Position numbers and translations under genes: made by a program. The notes beneath the pieces are model-generated. The model saw only the letters and a list, made by a program, of their open reading frames with translations. It did no database searches and had not been told where the DNA came from. A stretch of DNA of 64,000 bases, taken from Congregibacter litoralis KT71. Its GTDB lineage: Bacteria > Pseudomonadota > Gammaproteobacteria > Pseudomonadales > Halieaceae. The first letter of the stretch is position 1; every line of letters starts with the position of its first letter. The stretch lies in the NCBI RefSeq assembly GCF_000153125.2, contig NZ_CM002299.1, positions 620,809 through 684,808 on the forward strand, read 5' to 3'. Below are positions 24,593-33,361 of the stretch, piece by piece.

Positions 24593-26982
24593 AGGCTTTT
24601 GCCCAGCTTGGGCAGGAACTGCCATCGCCCAATGTCTATCGCACGGCGTCCGGCGCTCCGGGCCACGCCTATTGGCAGCAACAGGCGGATTACGATATTG
24701 ATGCGCGTCTCGACGCTGACGCGCGACGCATCGATGCCACTGCCCGGATTGTGTACACCAATAATTCGCCGGATGCTCTGCGCTACCTGTGGCTGCAACT
24801 GGACCAAAACCGCTTCAAGAGAGACTCCCTGGATCGGCGCTCCCGCACCGTCAGCTCCGATCGCGTGTCCTACCGCAATCTGCGCGACCATCAGGCGGTG
24901 TCCATTGGCGACTACGGCTACCGCAATCTGAGTTTTACCGGGGATTCCGGCAAGGATCTGCCCTTTACCGTGGTCGACACCATGGTGCGGGTGGATTTAC
25001 CCGAGCCCCTGGCGTCCGGCGAGTACGTCAGCTTCAACGTGGAATGGACCTTTGACATTATCGAGCGCGACACGGTTCGCAGCCGCGGTGGCTACGAGCA
25101 GTTTTACGAGTCCGACACCCAGATCTTCTTTTTATCCCAGTGGTTCCCGCGCCTTGCGGCCTACAGCGACTATGACGGCTGGCACAACAAGGCCTTTTTA
25201 GGCAGCGGTGAGTTCACCCTGGAGTTCGGCGACTACGATGTGTCTCTCACCGTGCCGGACAATCACGTGGTGTCGTCTACCGGTGCCCTGGCAAACGCCA
25301 GTGACGTGCTCAGCAGTGAGCAGCAGAAACGCCTGGCCAGCGCGGGTTCTGACAAGCCGCGTTTTATTGTCACCCCCGAAGAAGCCCTGGAGAACGAAAA
25401 GTCTGAGCCTTCCGGTACCCGAACCTGGCGTTTTGAAGCCGAAAACGTGCGCGATTTTGCCTGGGCCAGCTCCAGCAAATTTATCTGGGATGCCATGGTC
25501 CACGAGCAGCCGGGTGCCGAGCACGAGCGCGTTCTCGCCATGTCTTTTTACCCCAACGAAGCCGAGCCCGTGTGGTCCAAGTACTCGACCCAGGCCGTCG
25601 TGCACACCATGGACGTGTACAGCCGCTTCTCCTTTGATTATCCCTATCCCACGGCGCAGTCGGTGAACACCTGGGAAGGCGGCGGCATGGAATACCCCAT
25701 GATCACCTTTAACGGCTATCGTCCTGACCCGCCCCGCGCCAAGCCAGACGATCCCGACTCTGCCGAGTCCCGGGCGGCTGCGGAGCTGGCCTATTCCCGT
25801 CGCATCAAGTACGGCCTTATCGGCGTTGTGATTCATGAGGTGGGACACATCTACTTCCCCATGGTGGTGAATTCCGACGAGCGTCAGTGGACGTGGATGG
25901 ATGAGGGGCTCAATACCTTCCTGGAATACGTGGCGGAGCTGGAGTGGGAAGAAGATTTCCCCGCTTTCCGTCGCATCTCCAACTCGCTCATCAACGAGAC
26001 CAACGTCCTCGATATGATCCCCGAGTACATGATGTCGCCGAATCAGGTGCCGGTTATGACCCAGTCAGATTCTGTACTGCGACTGGGCCCCAATGCTTAC
26101 AGCAAGCCTGCCGCGGCGCTGACGGTGCTCCGAGAGACTGTCATGGGACGCGAGCTTTTTGATTTTGCCTTCCGGGAATATGCCCGGCGCTGGAAGTTCA
26201 AGCGCCCGACCCCGGCGGACTTTTTCCGCACCATGGAAGATGCATCCGGCGTCGATCTGGACTGGTTCTGGCGCGCGTGGTTTTACACCACGGACTATGT
26301 GGATATGGCGATCACAGATGTTCGTGCCTACCGTCTCAAGACCGGTGATCCCGACGTGGATTACCCCCTGGATCGGGAGGAGCATAACCGCGACAACCCC
26401 GTACCCGTGAACATTGAGCGCAACCAGGCTGCAGGCATCGTGCCCCGGGAAGAGCGATTTGAAGATCTCAAGGACCTGTACAGTGACAACGATCGCTATA
26501 CGGTGACGAACAAGGATCGCAACGATGCGGCGGACAAGTTCAAAAAGCTCGAGCCCTGGGAGCAGCGGGCGTTTAATCAGGCGATTGAAGACGACGATAT
26601 CTTCTACTTCCTTGATTTTGAAAATCTCGGTGGAGTGCCCTCGCCTCTGATGCTGCATATTCAGTACGAGGACGGCTCCAGCCGGGAGCTGGAACTGGCA
26701 GCGGAAATCTGGCGAAAGAATGCCGTGAAGGTGACCCATCGGCTGATAGAAGAAAAGCCCATTGCCTACATTGAAGTGGATAGACGGCACCAGACGGCGG
26801 ATGCAGACTACAGTAACAACCGCTTCCCGTCGGTGATTCATCAATCACGCCTCGCGGCTTACAAGTCAAAGCCCAAGAAGCGCAATCTCATGGCCGATAT
26901 GCTCCATGAGCTGAAAGACAGCGCCAAAACTGATACCGAGAATGGCAAGGCAGCGCCGCTGAAACCTGCGAACGGTGGCTAA
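24586..26982 (+). CDS. M1-family metallopeptidase, signal peptide removed by IS insertion
   Basis: The 798-aa frame holds all of the mature part of a gluzincin peptidase. The N-terminal beta domain is followed by GGGMEYPM (exopeptidase loop) near residue 365, the zinc motif HEVGHIYFP near residue 418 and the third ligand glutamate in MDEGLNTFLEY. The original start and signal peptide lie at 23172-23282. The present ATG (24586) comes from the IS terminal repeat, adds Met-Asn-Gln and has no visible ribosome binding site. If made, the protein would stay in the cytoplasm. It should therefore be treated as a disrupted gene. The next gene, DUF6702-like, overlaps its stop. Confidence 0.88.
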   Translation: MNQAFAQLGQELPSPNVYRTASGAPGHAYWQQQADYDIDARLDADARRIDATARIVYTNNSPDALRYLWLQLDQNRFKRDSLDRRSRTVSSDRVSYRNLRDHQAVSIGDYGYRNLSFTGDSGKDLPFTVVDTMVRVDLPEPLASGEYVSFNVEWTFDIIERDTVRSRGGYEQFYESDTQIFFLSQWFPRLAAYSDYDGWHNKAFLGSGEFTLEFGDYDVSLTVPDNHVVSSTGALANASDVLSSEQQKRLASAGSDKPRFIVTPEEALENEKSEPSGTRTWRFEAENVRDFAWASSSKFIWDAMVHEQPGAEHERVLAMSFYPNEAEPVWSKYSTQAVVHTMDVYSRFSFDYPYPTAQSVNTWEGGGMEYPMITFNGYRPDPPRAKPDDPDSAESRAAAELAYSRRIKYGLIGVVIHEVGHIYFPMVVNSDERQWTWMDEGLNTFLEYVAELEWEEDFPAFRRISNSLINETNVLDMIPEYMMSPNQVPVMTQSDSVLRLGPNAYSKPAAALTVLRETVMGRELFDFAFREYARRWKFKRPTPADFFRTMEDASGVDLDWFWRAWFYTTDYVDMAITDVRAYRLKTGDPDVDYPLDREEHNRDNPVPVNIERNQAAGIVPREERFEDLKDLYSDNDRYTVTNKDRNDAADKFKKLEPWEQRAFNQAIEDDDIFYFLDFENLGGVPSPLMLHIQYEDGSSRELELAAEIWRKNAVKVTHRLIEEKPIAYIEVDRRHQTADADYSNNRFPSVIHQSRLAAYKSKPKKRNLMADMLHELKDSAKTDTENGKAAPLKPANGG
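24593..24600. repeat. Right target-site duplication of the ISL3 element
   Basis: AGGCTTTT follows the right terminal repeat and is identical to 23275-23282. In the restored gene only one copy exists. Confidence 0.93.
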
Positions 26983-27493
26983 GACGGGAGACTTCTCTCA
27001 CGCAGCCACGTCGACAGTATTGCGCTGGGTCACCAGTGCAATACTGCTCGTCTGCCTGGCTCCCGCAAATGCGCACCGGGGTCATGCAGTGTGGACCGAT
27101 ATCACCTGGGCCGGTGAGAGCTTTGAGATCGTGCACCGTATGCATCTGGCGGATGCCATTGTCGTCAATCGCTACATGGGTGGCACCCTGCCCATCGAAG
27201 AGCTTCGCAGTCTGGCCCTCGTCGCTTTATATGTAGACGAACGTTTCAAGCTGCTCTCAGGGTTGCCTGCCAATGATCAGGGTGACACAGCGGGGTCCGG
27301 GGGCGACATTGAGCTTCTCACCATCGGCGCCGAAATTGAGGACGACTTCCTGCTTGTGTATCAGGAGTGGGTGACGCCTCTGCCCGAGCGTTTCCCCGTT
27401 ATCGATAATTTCGTGTTGCAGGATGTGGAACCCGAATCCCAGGCCTTTATTAAGATCAAAGGTCCCGGACTGGACGAAGAGCGGGAACGCTAG
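26975..27493 (+). CDS. Exported DUF6702-like protein paired with the M1 peptidase
   Basis: The 172-aa protein starts at a GTG overlapping the end of the M1 gene and has a signal peptide (residues about 17-33, ending ANAHRGH). The mature region, beginning HRGHAVWTDITW and including FEIVHRMHLADA near residue 50, resembles DUF6702, a small beta-rich periplasmic family often found next to M1 peptidase genes. Function unknown; pairing suggests an accessory factor for the peptidase. Because the M1 gene is interrupted upstream, expression of this gene may also be reduced by polarity. Confidence 0.65.
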   Translation: MAKTGDFSHAATSTVLRWVTSAILLVCLAPANAHRGHAVWTDITWAGESFEIVHRMHLADAIVVNRYMGGTLPIEELRSLALVALYVDERFKLLSGLPANDQGDTAGSGGDIELLTIGAEIEDDFLLVYQEWVTPLPERFPVIDNFVLQDVEPESQAFIKIKGPGLDEERER

Positions 27494-27519
27494 GCGCGCT
27501 CCCGTCTCCTGGACGCGGC

Positions 27520-28950
27520 TTACTGCTGTCTAGGAATAAGGGTGATTTCCGTTTGCCGTCCATCCAGATAGCGTACGGTCTCACCGTCAAAAAACGCGTC
27601 TTCCTCGGTCATAAAACGCACCTGTTGATCGCCCCATTCGGGTACCGGAGCCTCGGCATTGAGTTCAATGGACCAGGCGGTATTCGGTCGCAGGGGGTAG
27701 ACACCTCGCGCGCCCTTCATGGGCCCCTGGTTATCCCACATGCCGATGCCCGGCCCGGCGCCATGGCCGTGGAGACCCAGGGGATGGGTGTAGATCGTCC
27801 CTTTGATGCCCTGAGCCTCGATGGTTCTACGCGCCTCGGCGAGCATCTCATTGCCGGAGCGGCCACTCTTGAAGGTCGCCAGGAGGGCATCCTGAACCTT
27901 GTTGGCTGCCGCCAAGCCATCCCTCAGACCCTTGGGCGCTTCGGTCTCGCCGGGACGTAAAATGTAGGCGTGGTGCTGGGTATCGGTATTCAGCCGGAGA
28001 TAGGTGATCCCGAAGTCCACATGGAGAAAATCGCCGGGCATCACCACATCGCCTTCATCGAGGCTCATGTTGGCAATGGAGAAGGCCGACTGGGAGGCTC
28101 GCTGGACATGGACCGAGGGATGAAACCAGGTATCCAGCCCCAGGTCAGACACATGCTGTCTCAGGTGCCAGCGCAGATCTTCCGTGGTGGTGATGCCGGG
28201 AGTGATGGTGGCTTCGGAAAACATCTGGGCAATGATCGCGTGGGCAATGCGCACAAGCTGGGGGTAGGCGGCCATCTCGGATTCCGTGCGCGTCTCAAGC
28301 CAGCCGATGGCCAGATTATGGTTCTCAACGACTCTTTCCGTGAGGGAGCCCAGGGCCCGTTCAAGCTTGCGCCGCATGCCGGCGCTCAGTCCGTCAGCGA
28401 GGGGGAAGTCTTCGGAGGTGTTGATGGCGACGGCCTTGGGATTGCGCTCACGGATGATCTCGGCCACACGTTCCCACTGGTCGGGCTGCTCTTCGGGATT
28501 CCAGGCAGCGGGAAACAGATCCGCCACCGGATAGCGGGCCACGGCCATGCGTTCTACGCCGGCTTCCTCGCCGCGGTCATGAAAAATCATGATGGTCGTG
28601 CGCCGTGCGGCCAGCCAGGTGGCGGGCAGCATGGTTTTGACCACCGGGTCCTCGTCGTATTCACCGGCAACGAGGATCCACATATCCACACCCTCGCGCC
28701 GCATAAGGGGCGCTATCAGGGTGTCCAGGCGCTCTCTCAGCCAGCGATCGATGGTCGCGGCGCGATCATCAAGATCCAGGATTTGCGGCATCGTCGGGTC
28801 CGTGAGTTCCTGAGCCTGGGTCAGCCCACTCAGGCTGCTCCCAAAAGTAAGGGCCAGCGCCAGGGCGCCCAGGGATCTGCGCAGGGGTGCACGGAGGGGG
28901 GTATGGAGAGGTGTAGGGTTCTTTCCTGAAAGGTGTTCGAGGGTTTTCAT
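27520..28950 (-). CDS. Exported M24-family metallopeptidase (Xaa-Pro aminopeptidase/prolidase-like)
   Basis: The 476-aa protein has an N-terminal signal segment (hydrophobic residues about 26-46, ending TQAQ), then a creatinase-type N-domain and the pita-bread catalytic domain. Metal ligands are visible: Asp in HVDFG and NTDTQH near residues 313-324, His in LGLHGHG near 394, Glu in SIELNAE near 430 and Glu in MTEEDAFF near 452. Members cut Xaa-Pro bonds or dipeptides. It begins 3 bp after the stop of the M1 lipoprotein gene and is in one operon with it. It would act on proline-containing peptides in the periplasm; exact specificity is inferred. Confidence 0.88.
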   Translation of the reverse strand: MKTLEHLSGKNPTPLHTPLRAPLRRSLGALALALTFGSSLSGLTQAQELTDPTMPQILDLDDRAATIDRWLRERLDTLIAPLMRREGVDMWILVAGEYDEDPVVKTMLPATWLAARRTTIMIFHDRGEEAGVERMAVARYPVADLFPAAWNPEEQPDQWERVAEIIRERNPKAVAINTSEDFPLADGLSAGMRRKLERALGSLTERVVENHNLAIGWLETRTESEMAAYPQLVRIAHAIIAQMFSEATITPGITTTEDLRWHLRQHVSDLGLDTWFHPSVHVQRASQSAFSIANMSLDEGDVVMPGDFLHVDFGITYLRLNTDTQHHAYILRPGETEAPKGLRDGLAAANKVQDALLATFKSGRSGNEMLAEARRTIEAQGIKGTIYTHPLGLHGHGAGPGIGMWDNQGPMKGARGVYPLRPNTAWSIELNAEAPVPEWGDQQVRFMTEEDAFFDGETVRYLDGRQTEITLIPRQQ

Positions 28951-28953
28951 GCT

Positions 28954-30795
28954 TTAGTCTCTTTGCCAGCCGTAGTCTTTTGCCATGCGCGTGAAGCGCT
29001 CGATGTTGTCCTGAATCTGTTGTTCGGTCTGCTCTGAGCAATCGCCGATAATCGGCAGAGTGCGAAGAATCTTGCTGTCGGGGTCGATGAGCACGCGGGC
29101 CCCCTCGGGCACTGCGAGGCTTTGGGGGCCCGACGACATATCTGTAATAACCCGCTCGCCGTCAATACTCACCTCCACGGGCATGGGGAAGTCACGATCC
29201 CCTGGCACCTCCCAGGCGAGGCTGAGTTTGCCCTCGTCCCGGCTTGTGATCAGCTCCGGCATCCCCGCTTCACGAAGATAAGTTTCGACGATCCAGCTCA
29301 CATCCTCGCCCGCCTCGTCGGACATGATGGCGATAAAGTCTTCCGTGGAGCGATAGCGGAATTGAATGGGGTAACTGAGAGACCAGGGTTCCGCCGTGTC
29401 ATAGATCAGACGTCGGGTACCGGCCCAGAAAGCGTCTTCGCCAATGTAGCGGCGGAGGCTGTGAAGCATCCAGGAGCCCTTCGTATAGATATCCCGGTTG
29501 TCAAAAGCCTCTCCGGCATCCATCACCTCGGGATTGGCCACAGGCAGACAGTGCTCGTTGTTGGTGTAGGCACCGTACATGTGGTCAAAGTAGCCCATGG
29601 CTCCGACGGTCTCTTCGGCGTAGACCGCCTGCATGTAGGCCCCATAACCCTCATGCAGCCAGGCGTCCTCCGGGCGGGCGTGGGTCATAACATTGCCAAA
29701 CCATTCGTGGGCGAGCTCGTGATGGAGGAGCCAGTCATAGCCATAGCGACCACGCTTGTACTGCTCGCCATAGCCATTGATGGTCTGGTGCTCCATGCCC
29801 AGGTGGGGCGTTTCCACAAAACCGGCTTTTTCATCCCCCCAGGGGTAGGGTCCCAGGAGTCGCTCGAAGAATTCGAGGTCGGGGATGACGTCAGAGTTTA
29901 CAAGGTCGCGGGCTTTGTCAGCGTTTTCTTTCAGGGCCCAGAACTGAATGGGATAGCGGCTACCGCTGACGCCGGTGTACTCATCCTCCACCAGTTCATA
30001 GGGGCCGCCGTTAATCGCTACGGCATAACCTGAATAGGGATGTCGGGAGCTCCAGTGCCAGGTATCAAAGCCATCATCACCTTCGTCAACGGAGCGCAAT
30101 ACACCCACGGAGGCAATCTTGACGCCCCTGGGTGCCGAGATGGCGAGATCAATGCCCTCATCGGGCTTATCCGCGAAGTTGTCCTTGCAGGGCCACCACA
30201 GATCGCAGCCGTCGCCCTGTACGGCGGTGGCAAACCAGGGTGTGCCGTCTACCTCGGACCAGACAAAGCCCCCAAACCAGGGGGGGGCCAGGGCCACATG
30301 GGGCTTGCCACCGTAAGCCACAGAGATTGTGGCGCTGGCGCCCGCAGCGAGCGTTGAGGGCAGGGTGACAAAAAAGGAGCCCGCCTCGCGACGGACGCTC
30401 AGGGCGGTGTCCCCAAGGGTGACTTCTTTAATCGATAGCCGTGGGTCGAGATCCAGTTGCACTGTATCCAGGGCTTCGAGAGCATCAAAGCGAACATCCA
30501 CGCGCCCGTCGATGGAGCGGGTCTCGGGCATCACCTTGAGGCTGAGCGTGTAGTGCTGCACGTCAAAGGCAGCTTGCGTCGGCGTCATGGCTTTTCCGGA
30601 TCTGGCAGTGTCCGGATGAAGATCATCGGGGTGCGGCTCGCCCCGGGCGGCGGCTTCCAGAGCGGCGATCACGGCTGCGGGTGCCATCTCGCTGTTGTCC
30701 GCCAGCTGGTTGCTGCAGCCGCTGACGGCCAGGGAAAGGATTGAGCCAAGTCCCAAAAAGCGGGTGGTGGCCGAGGTAAAGGTCGCTAGGGTCAC
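28954..30795 (-). CDS. M1-family aminopeptidase lipoprotein (LTA4H/AMPN-like)
   Basis: The 613-aa protein starts at a GTG with GGGAGTGA upstream and has a lipoprotein signal with lipobox AVSGC (cysteine near residue 27). The catalytic motifs are LGMEHQT near residue 328, HHELAHEWFGNVM near residue 356 and the distal zinc ligand in WLHEGYGAYM near residue 380. It lacks the long ERAP1-like domain of the larger M1 protein at 20391-23039, so it is a different subgroup. The M24 gene follows after 3 bp. Together they could remove N-terminal residues, including those before proline, from external peptides. Confidence 0.9.
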   Translation of the reverse strand: MTLATFTSATTRFLGLGSILSLAVSGCSNQLADNSEMAPAAVIAALEAAARGEPHPDDLHPDTARSGKAMTPTQAAFDVQHYTLSLKVMPETRSIDGRVDVRFDALEALDTVQLDLDPRLSIKEVTLGDTALSVRREAGSFFVTLPSTLAAGASATISVAYGGKPHVALAPPWFGGFVWSEVDGTPWFATAVQGDGCDLWWPCKDNFADKPDEGIDLAISAPRGVKIASVGVLRSVDEGDDGFDTWHWSSRHPYSGYAVAINGGPYELVEDEYTGVSGSRYPIQFWALKENADKARDLVNSDVIPDLEFFERLLGPYPWGDEKAGFVETPHLGMEHQTINGYGEQYKRGRYGYDWLLHHELAHEWFGNVMTHARPEDAWLHEGYGAYMQAVYAEETVGAMGYFDHMYGAYTNNEHCLPVANPEVMDAGEAFDNRDIYTKGSWMLHSLRRYIGEDAFWAGTRRLIYDTAEPWSLSYPIQFRYRSTEDFIAIMSDEAGEDVSWIVETYLREAGMPELITSRDEGKLSLAWEVPGDRDFPMPVEVSIDGERVITDMSSGPQSLAVPEGARVLIDPDSKILRTLPIIGDCSEQTEQQIQDNIERFTRMAKDYGWQRD

Positions 30796-30939
30796 GCAGT
30801 ATCACTCCCAAAAATTAGAATCTGAACGGAGGCGACAGGGCTCAAGTGGACAAGCAGAACCTCTGTGCGTCTGAGGGCTGCCGTTTAAACGCCAGCTTGA
30901 GTTAAAGGGCCCGGGTCATTTCGGGCTTCAGTGTAACCT

Positions 30940-33255
30940 TCAGCGCTGATTTTTGCCTCGCTGCGGCATGCCTTCCCGGGGCTGCAGATAGCGATCAAAG
31001 TGCTGCAGCATCTTTCCAAACAGATAGCGCGAATAATGCGCTTCGCGGCTCCAGCTGTGGGTGGCCCCGGGGGCAAAAGCAAAGTCGAAGTCTTTTCCTT
31101 CTCTGATGAGGACATCGGCAAGGGCGGCGGTGGTTTTGAAGGGTACGACCTGATCCTGCATGCCGTGGATGATCAGGAGATGGTCCTCGAGATTTTTGGC
31201 ATAGCGCGCGGCGCTGTTGAGGAATATCCCGGGGTGCGTATCCGGGCGACGGACAATAGCCACGTCATCGGTACCGAAGAAGTGCGGATCCACCGCCGCT
31301 GCCGCAGCCACGCCCGCACGGAAAAGCCCGGGTTTTTTCAATAGTGTGTAGATAGATAGGGTGCCGCCGTAGCTGCTTCCCCAGATGCCCATGCGATCAG
31401 TGTCCATGTGGGCTTCGGATTTCAGATACTCAACGGTACTGACGATGTCCTCAATATCATCGCCGGCAAAATCCACGAGAAACTCCTCGCGAAAATCCCG
31501 CCCGTAACCGGTACTGCCGCGCATATCCACCTGCACAACGATGTAGCCCTTCTGCACCAACAGCTGCTGGATGCGGCTATATCGACCACTCCAGCGGTTA
31601 CGCACCGTATTGGAGTACATGGGGCCGAAGAGCACGGGGTATTGTTTGCCGGGCTCGAGAACCGGCGGTTCCAGGATGCGTGCATGGAGTGTGTAGTCAT
31701 CAATCAGACTGGGAAAGCTGACATAGCGTGTGCGAGCCCAGGTCTGCTCACTGAAGGCCGCTCCCTGGGAGTGCGTGACGCGCTGCGCGTCTCCGCCTGC
31801 GGTGGCAACGCTATAAAGCTCCGGCGGCCGGGCAGCCTCGCTGTGGAGAAATGCGAGGTGCTTGCCATCGGGGGAGGGGTAGGGCGTGTTGTATCCGGGT
31901 AGTTGTGTAATCTGTGTGGGTTGTGTGAGTCGCTCTGGCGTTCCATCATCCGGACCCACGCGGAACACCTGGCTTTCGGCGGCCGAGGGGGCATTGGCGG
32001 CATAGATGATCTGTCCCGAGGCGGTGATCTGCGGGGCAGAGAGCACATCCATGCGCGGATCGCTGAGTAGCCTGGGTGACTTTTCCAGCGACTCTCCCAA
32101 CGACTCCTCCGACGCATCTTCCAACGCCTCTTTCGACGACTCTTCCATCGACAGGGCGTTGATGCGATACAGCCCGTAGCGATCATCAAGGTCACTGAGG
32201 AACACAATATTTTGCCCGTCGGCGTCCCATGCCGAGGCGAAGCCGGTGTAGATGCGGCTCTCGCGGTGGCTATGCCAGATCGTCTCCAGTTGCATGTCGT
32301 CGACCCGGTACAGCCAGCGATCCTCTGCCGTATCCGAGGCGATATCCACGAGGAGCACTCCATCGACAGACCAGGAAAAACCAATCACCTGGCGGGCTTT
32401 GGGGCTCTCTAGGGGCAACAGCTGCATCTTTCCGCTGCTCACATTGATCAGGCCTACCTGGCGGGACTCGTTGGCGTCTCCGGGATAGGCTCTGCGAATC
32501 TCATTGGGGCTGGTCTCGGGCGATAGGTAGTCAGGGAAAGGCACCTTGGGCAGATGCCGGCGATCGACCAGGTGCACGGCGATGGTGCCGCTGTCCGGTG
32601 ACCACGCATAGGTGGGGCCACCCCAGATGCCCGGGCCGATTTCCCGCTCCGGCCGGTTATAGCGACCGATCGATAATGCCGACAAGCCCGCGATACCCAC
32701 ATTGCTCAGCGCCTGTGAGGTCTTGCTCTCAAGATCAAAGATCCATAGATCGCCCTCTTTGAGAAAGGCCACTTTGCTGCCGTCGGGGGCGAGGCCAAGG
32801 TTGGATGCGCCCTTGCCGAGCACCCCTAATCGCTGCGATGACCGATCGCTGATACTCAGTTGCCACAACTCACTGCCCAAAACCACGAGGAGGGCCTGGC
32901 TGTCGCCGTGCCAGATGAAGTCCGAAAGAGCGTCCGATGCTTCGGGAAGCTGCAGCTCCTCCAGCTCTTCGCCGTCTGCCGATGCCAACCACAGTCCCCG
33001 CTCGGGCAGCCCTTCGTCATTCCAGCTAAAAGCGAAATGCTGGCTGTCCGGCGCCCACTTCGGGGCCGACGGCGGGGTGCCAAACATATTGGGGGAGGCA
33101 AAAACATCGTCCAGGGTGATGGCCTCGGCCTGCGCGCCGAGGAGTGTGGGCGTGAGCAGTACGAGTGACGCCCACCCAAGGATCCCCCGGAGTTTGCCGG
33201 CCTTGCTCTGCTGTGACGATTTTGGGGGGAGTTTAAAGAGCGCGCCTGAAAACAT
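30940..33255 (-). CDS. Exported S9-family peptidase (prolyl oligopeptidase-like)
   Basis: The 771-aa protein has an N-terminal signal/anchor (residues about 22-45), a beta-propeller half (about 50-500) and an alpha/beta-hydrolase half. The catalytic triad is Ser628 in GSSYGG, Asp701 in HGMQDQ and His733 in GATHSW. In the propeller a stretch rich in Glu and Ser (about residues 371-393) is encoded by a degenerate 12-bp tandem repeat and looks like a flexible, acidic insert. S9 enzymes cut short peptides, often after proline or as dipeptidyl/acylaminoacyl peptidases; which one this is cannot be told. It is divergent from a sortilin-like propeller gene across 106 bp. Confidence 0.87.
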   Translation of the reverse strand: MFSGALFKLPPKSSQQSKAGKLRGILGWASLVLLTPTLLGAQAEAITLDDVFASPNMFGTPPSAPKWAPDSQHFAFSWNDEGLPERGLWLASADGEELEELQLPEASDALSDFIWHGDSQALLVVLGSELWQLSISDRSSQRLGVLGKGASNLGLAPDGSKVAFLKEGDLWIFDLESKTSQALSNVGIAGLSALSIGRYNRPEREIGPGIWGGPTYAWSPDSGTIAVHLVDRRHLPKVPFPDYLSPETSPNEIRRAYPGDANESRQVGLINVSSGKMQLLPLESPKARQVIGFSWSVDGVLLVDIASDTAEDRWLYRVDDMQLETIWHSHRESRIYTGFASAWDADGQNIVFLSDLDDRYGLYRINALSMEESSKEALEDASEESLGESLEKSPRLLSDPRMDVLSAPQITASGQIIYAANAPSAAESQVFRVGPDDGTPERLTQPTQITQLPGYNTPYPSPDGKHLAFLHSEAARPPELYSVATAGGDAQRVTHSQGAAFSEQTWARTRYVSFPSLIDDYTLHARILEPPVLEPGKQYPVLFGPMYSNTVRNRWSGRYSRIQQLLVQKGYIVVQVDMRGSTGYGRDFREEFLVDFAGDDIEDIVSTVEYLKSEAHMDTDRMGIWGSSYGGTLSIYTLLKKPGLFRAGVAAAAAVDPHFFGTDDVAIVRRPDTHPGIFLNSAARYAKNLEDHLLIIHGMQDQVVPFKTTAALADVLIREGKDFDFAFAPGATHSWSREAHYSRYLFGKMLQHFDRYLQPREGMPQRGKNQR
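32077..32145. repeat. Degenerate 12-bp tandem repeat coding a Glu/Ser-rich insert
   Basis: Read on the minus strand, about six units of 12 bases code four-residue blocks such as EESS, KEAL, EDAS, EESL, GESL. The units have diverged at the nucleotide level, so the array is old rather than freshly expanded. It lies inside the propeller half of the S9 peptidase. Confidence 0.7.
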
Positions 33256-33361
33256 GGATTATCAGCCTTGGGTGACACGGGGTTTGTTGCCGTGGATTCT
33301 GACATATACTTTCGGGGTTACGGAATTGCGTTATCAACACACATCTTTTGAAGGGCCAGAT

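Noticed and set aside
32702..33361. 220-codon in-frame extension upstream of propeller copy 2
   Set aside because: It is antisense to the S9 peptidase gene, lacks a ribosome binding site at its start, and the ATG at 33362 has both a ribosome binding site and a signal peptide.
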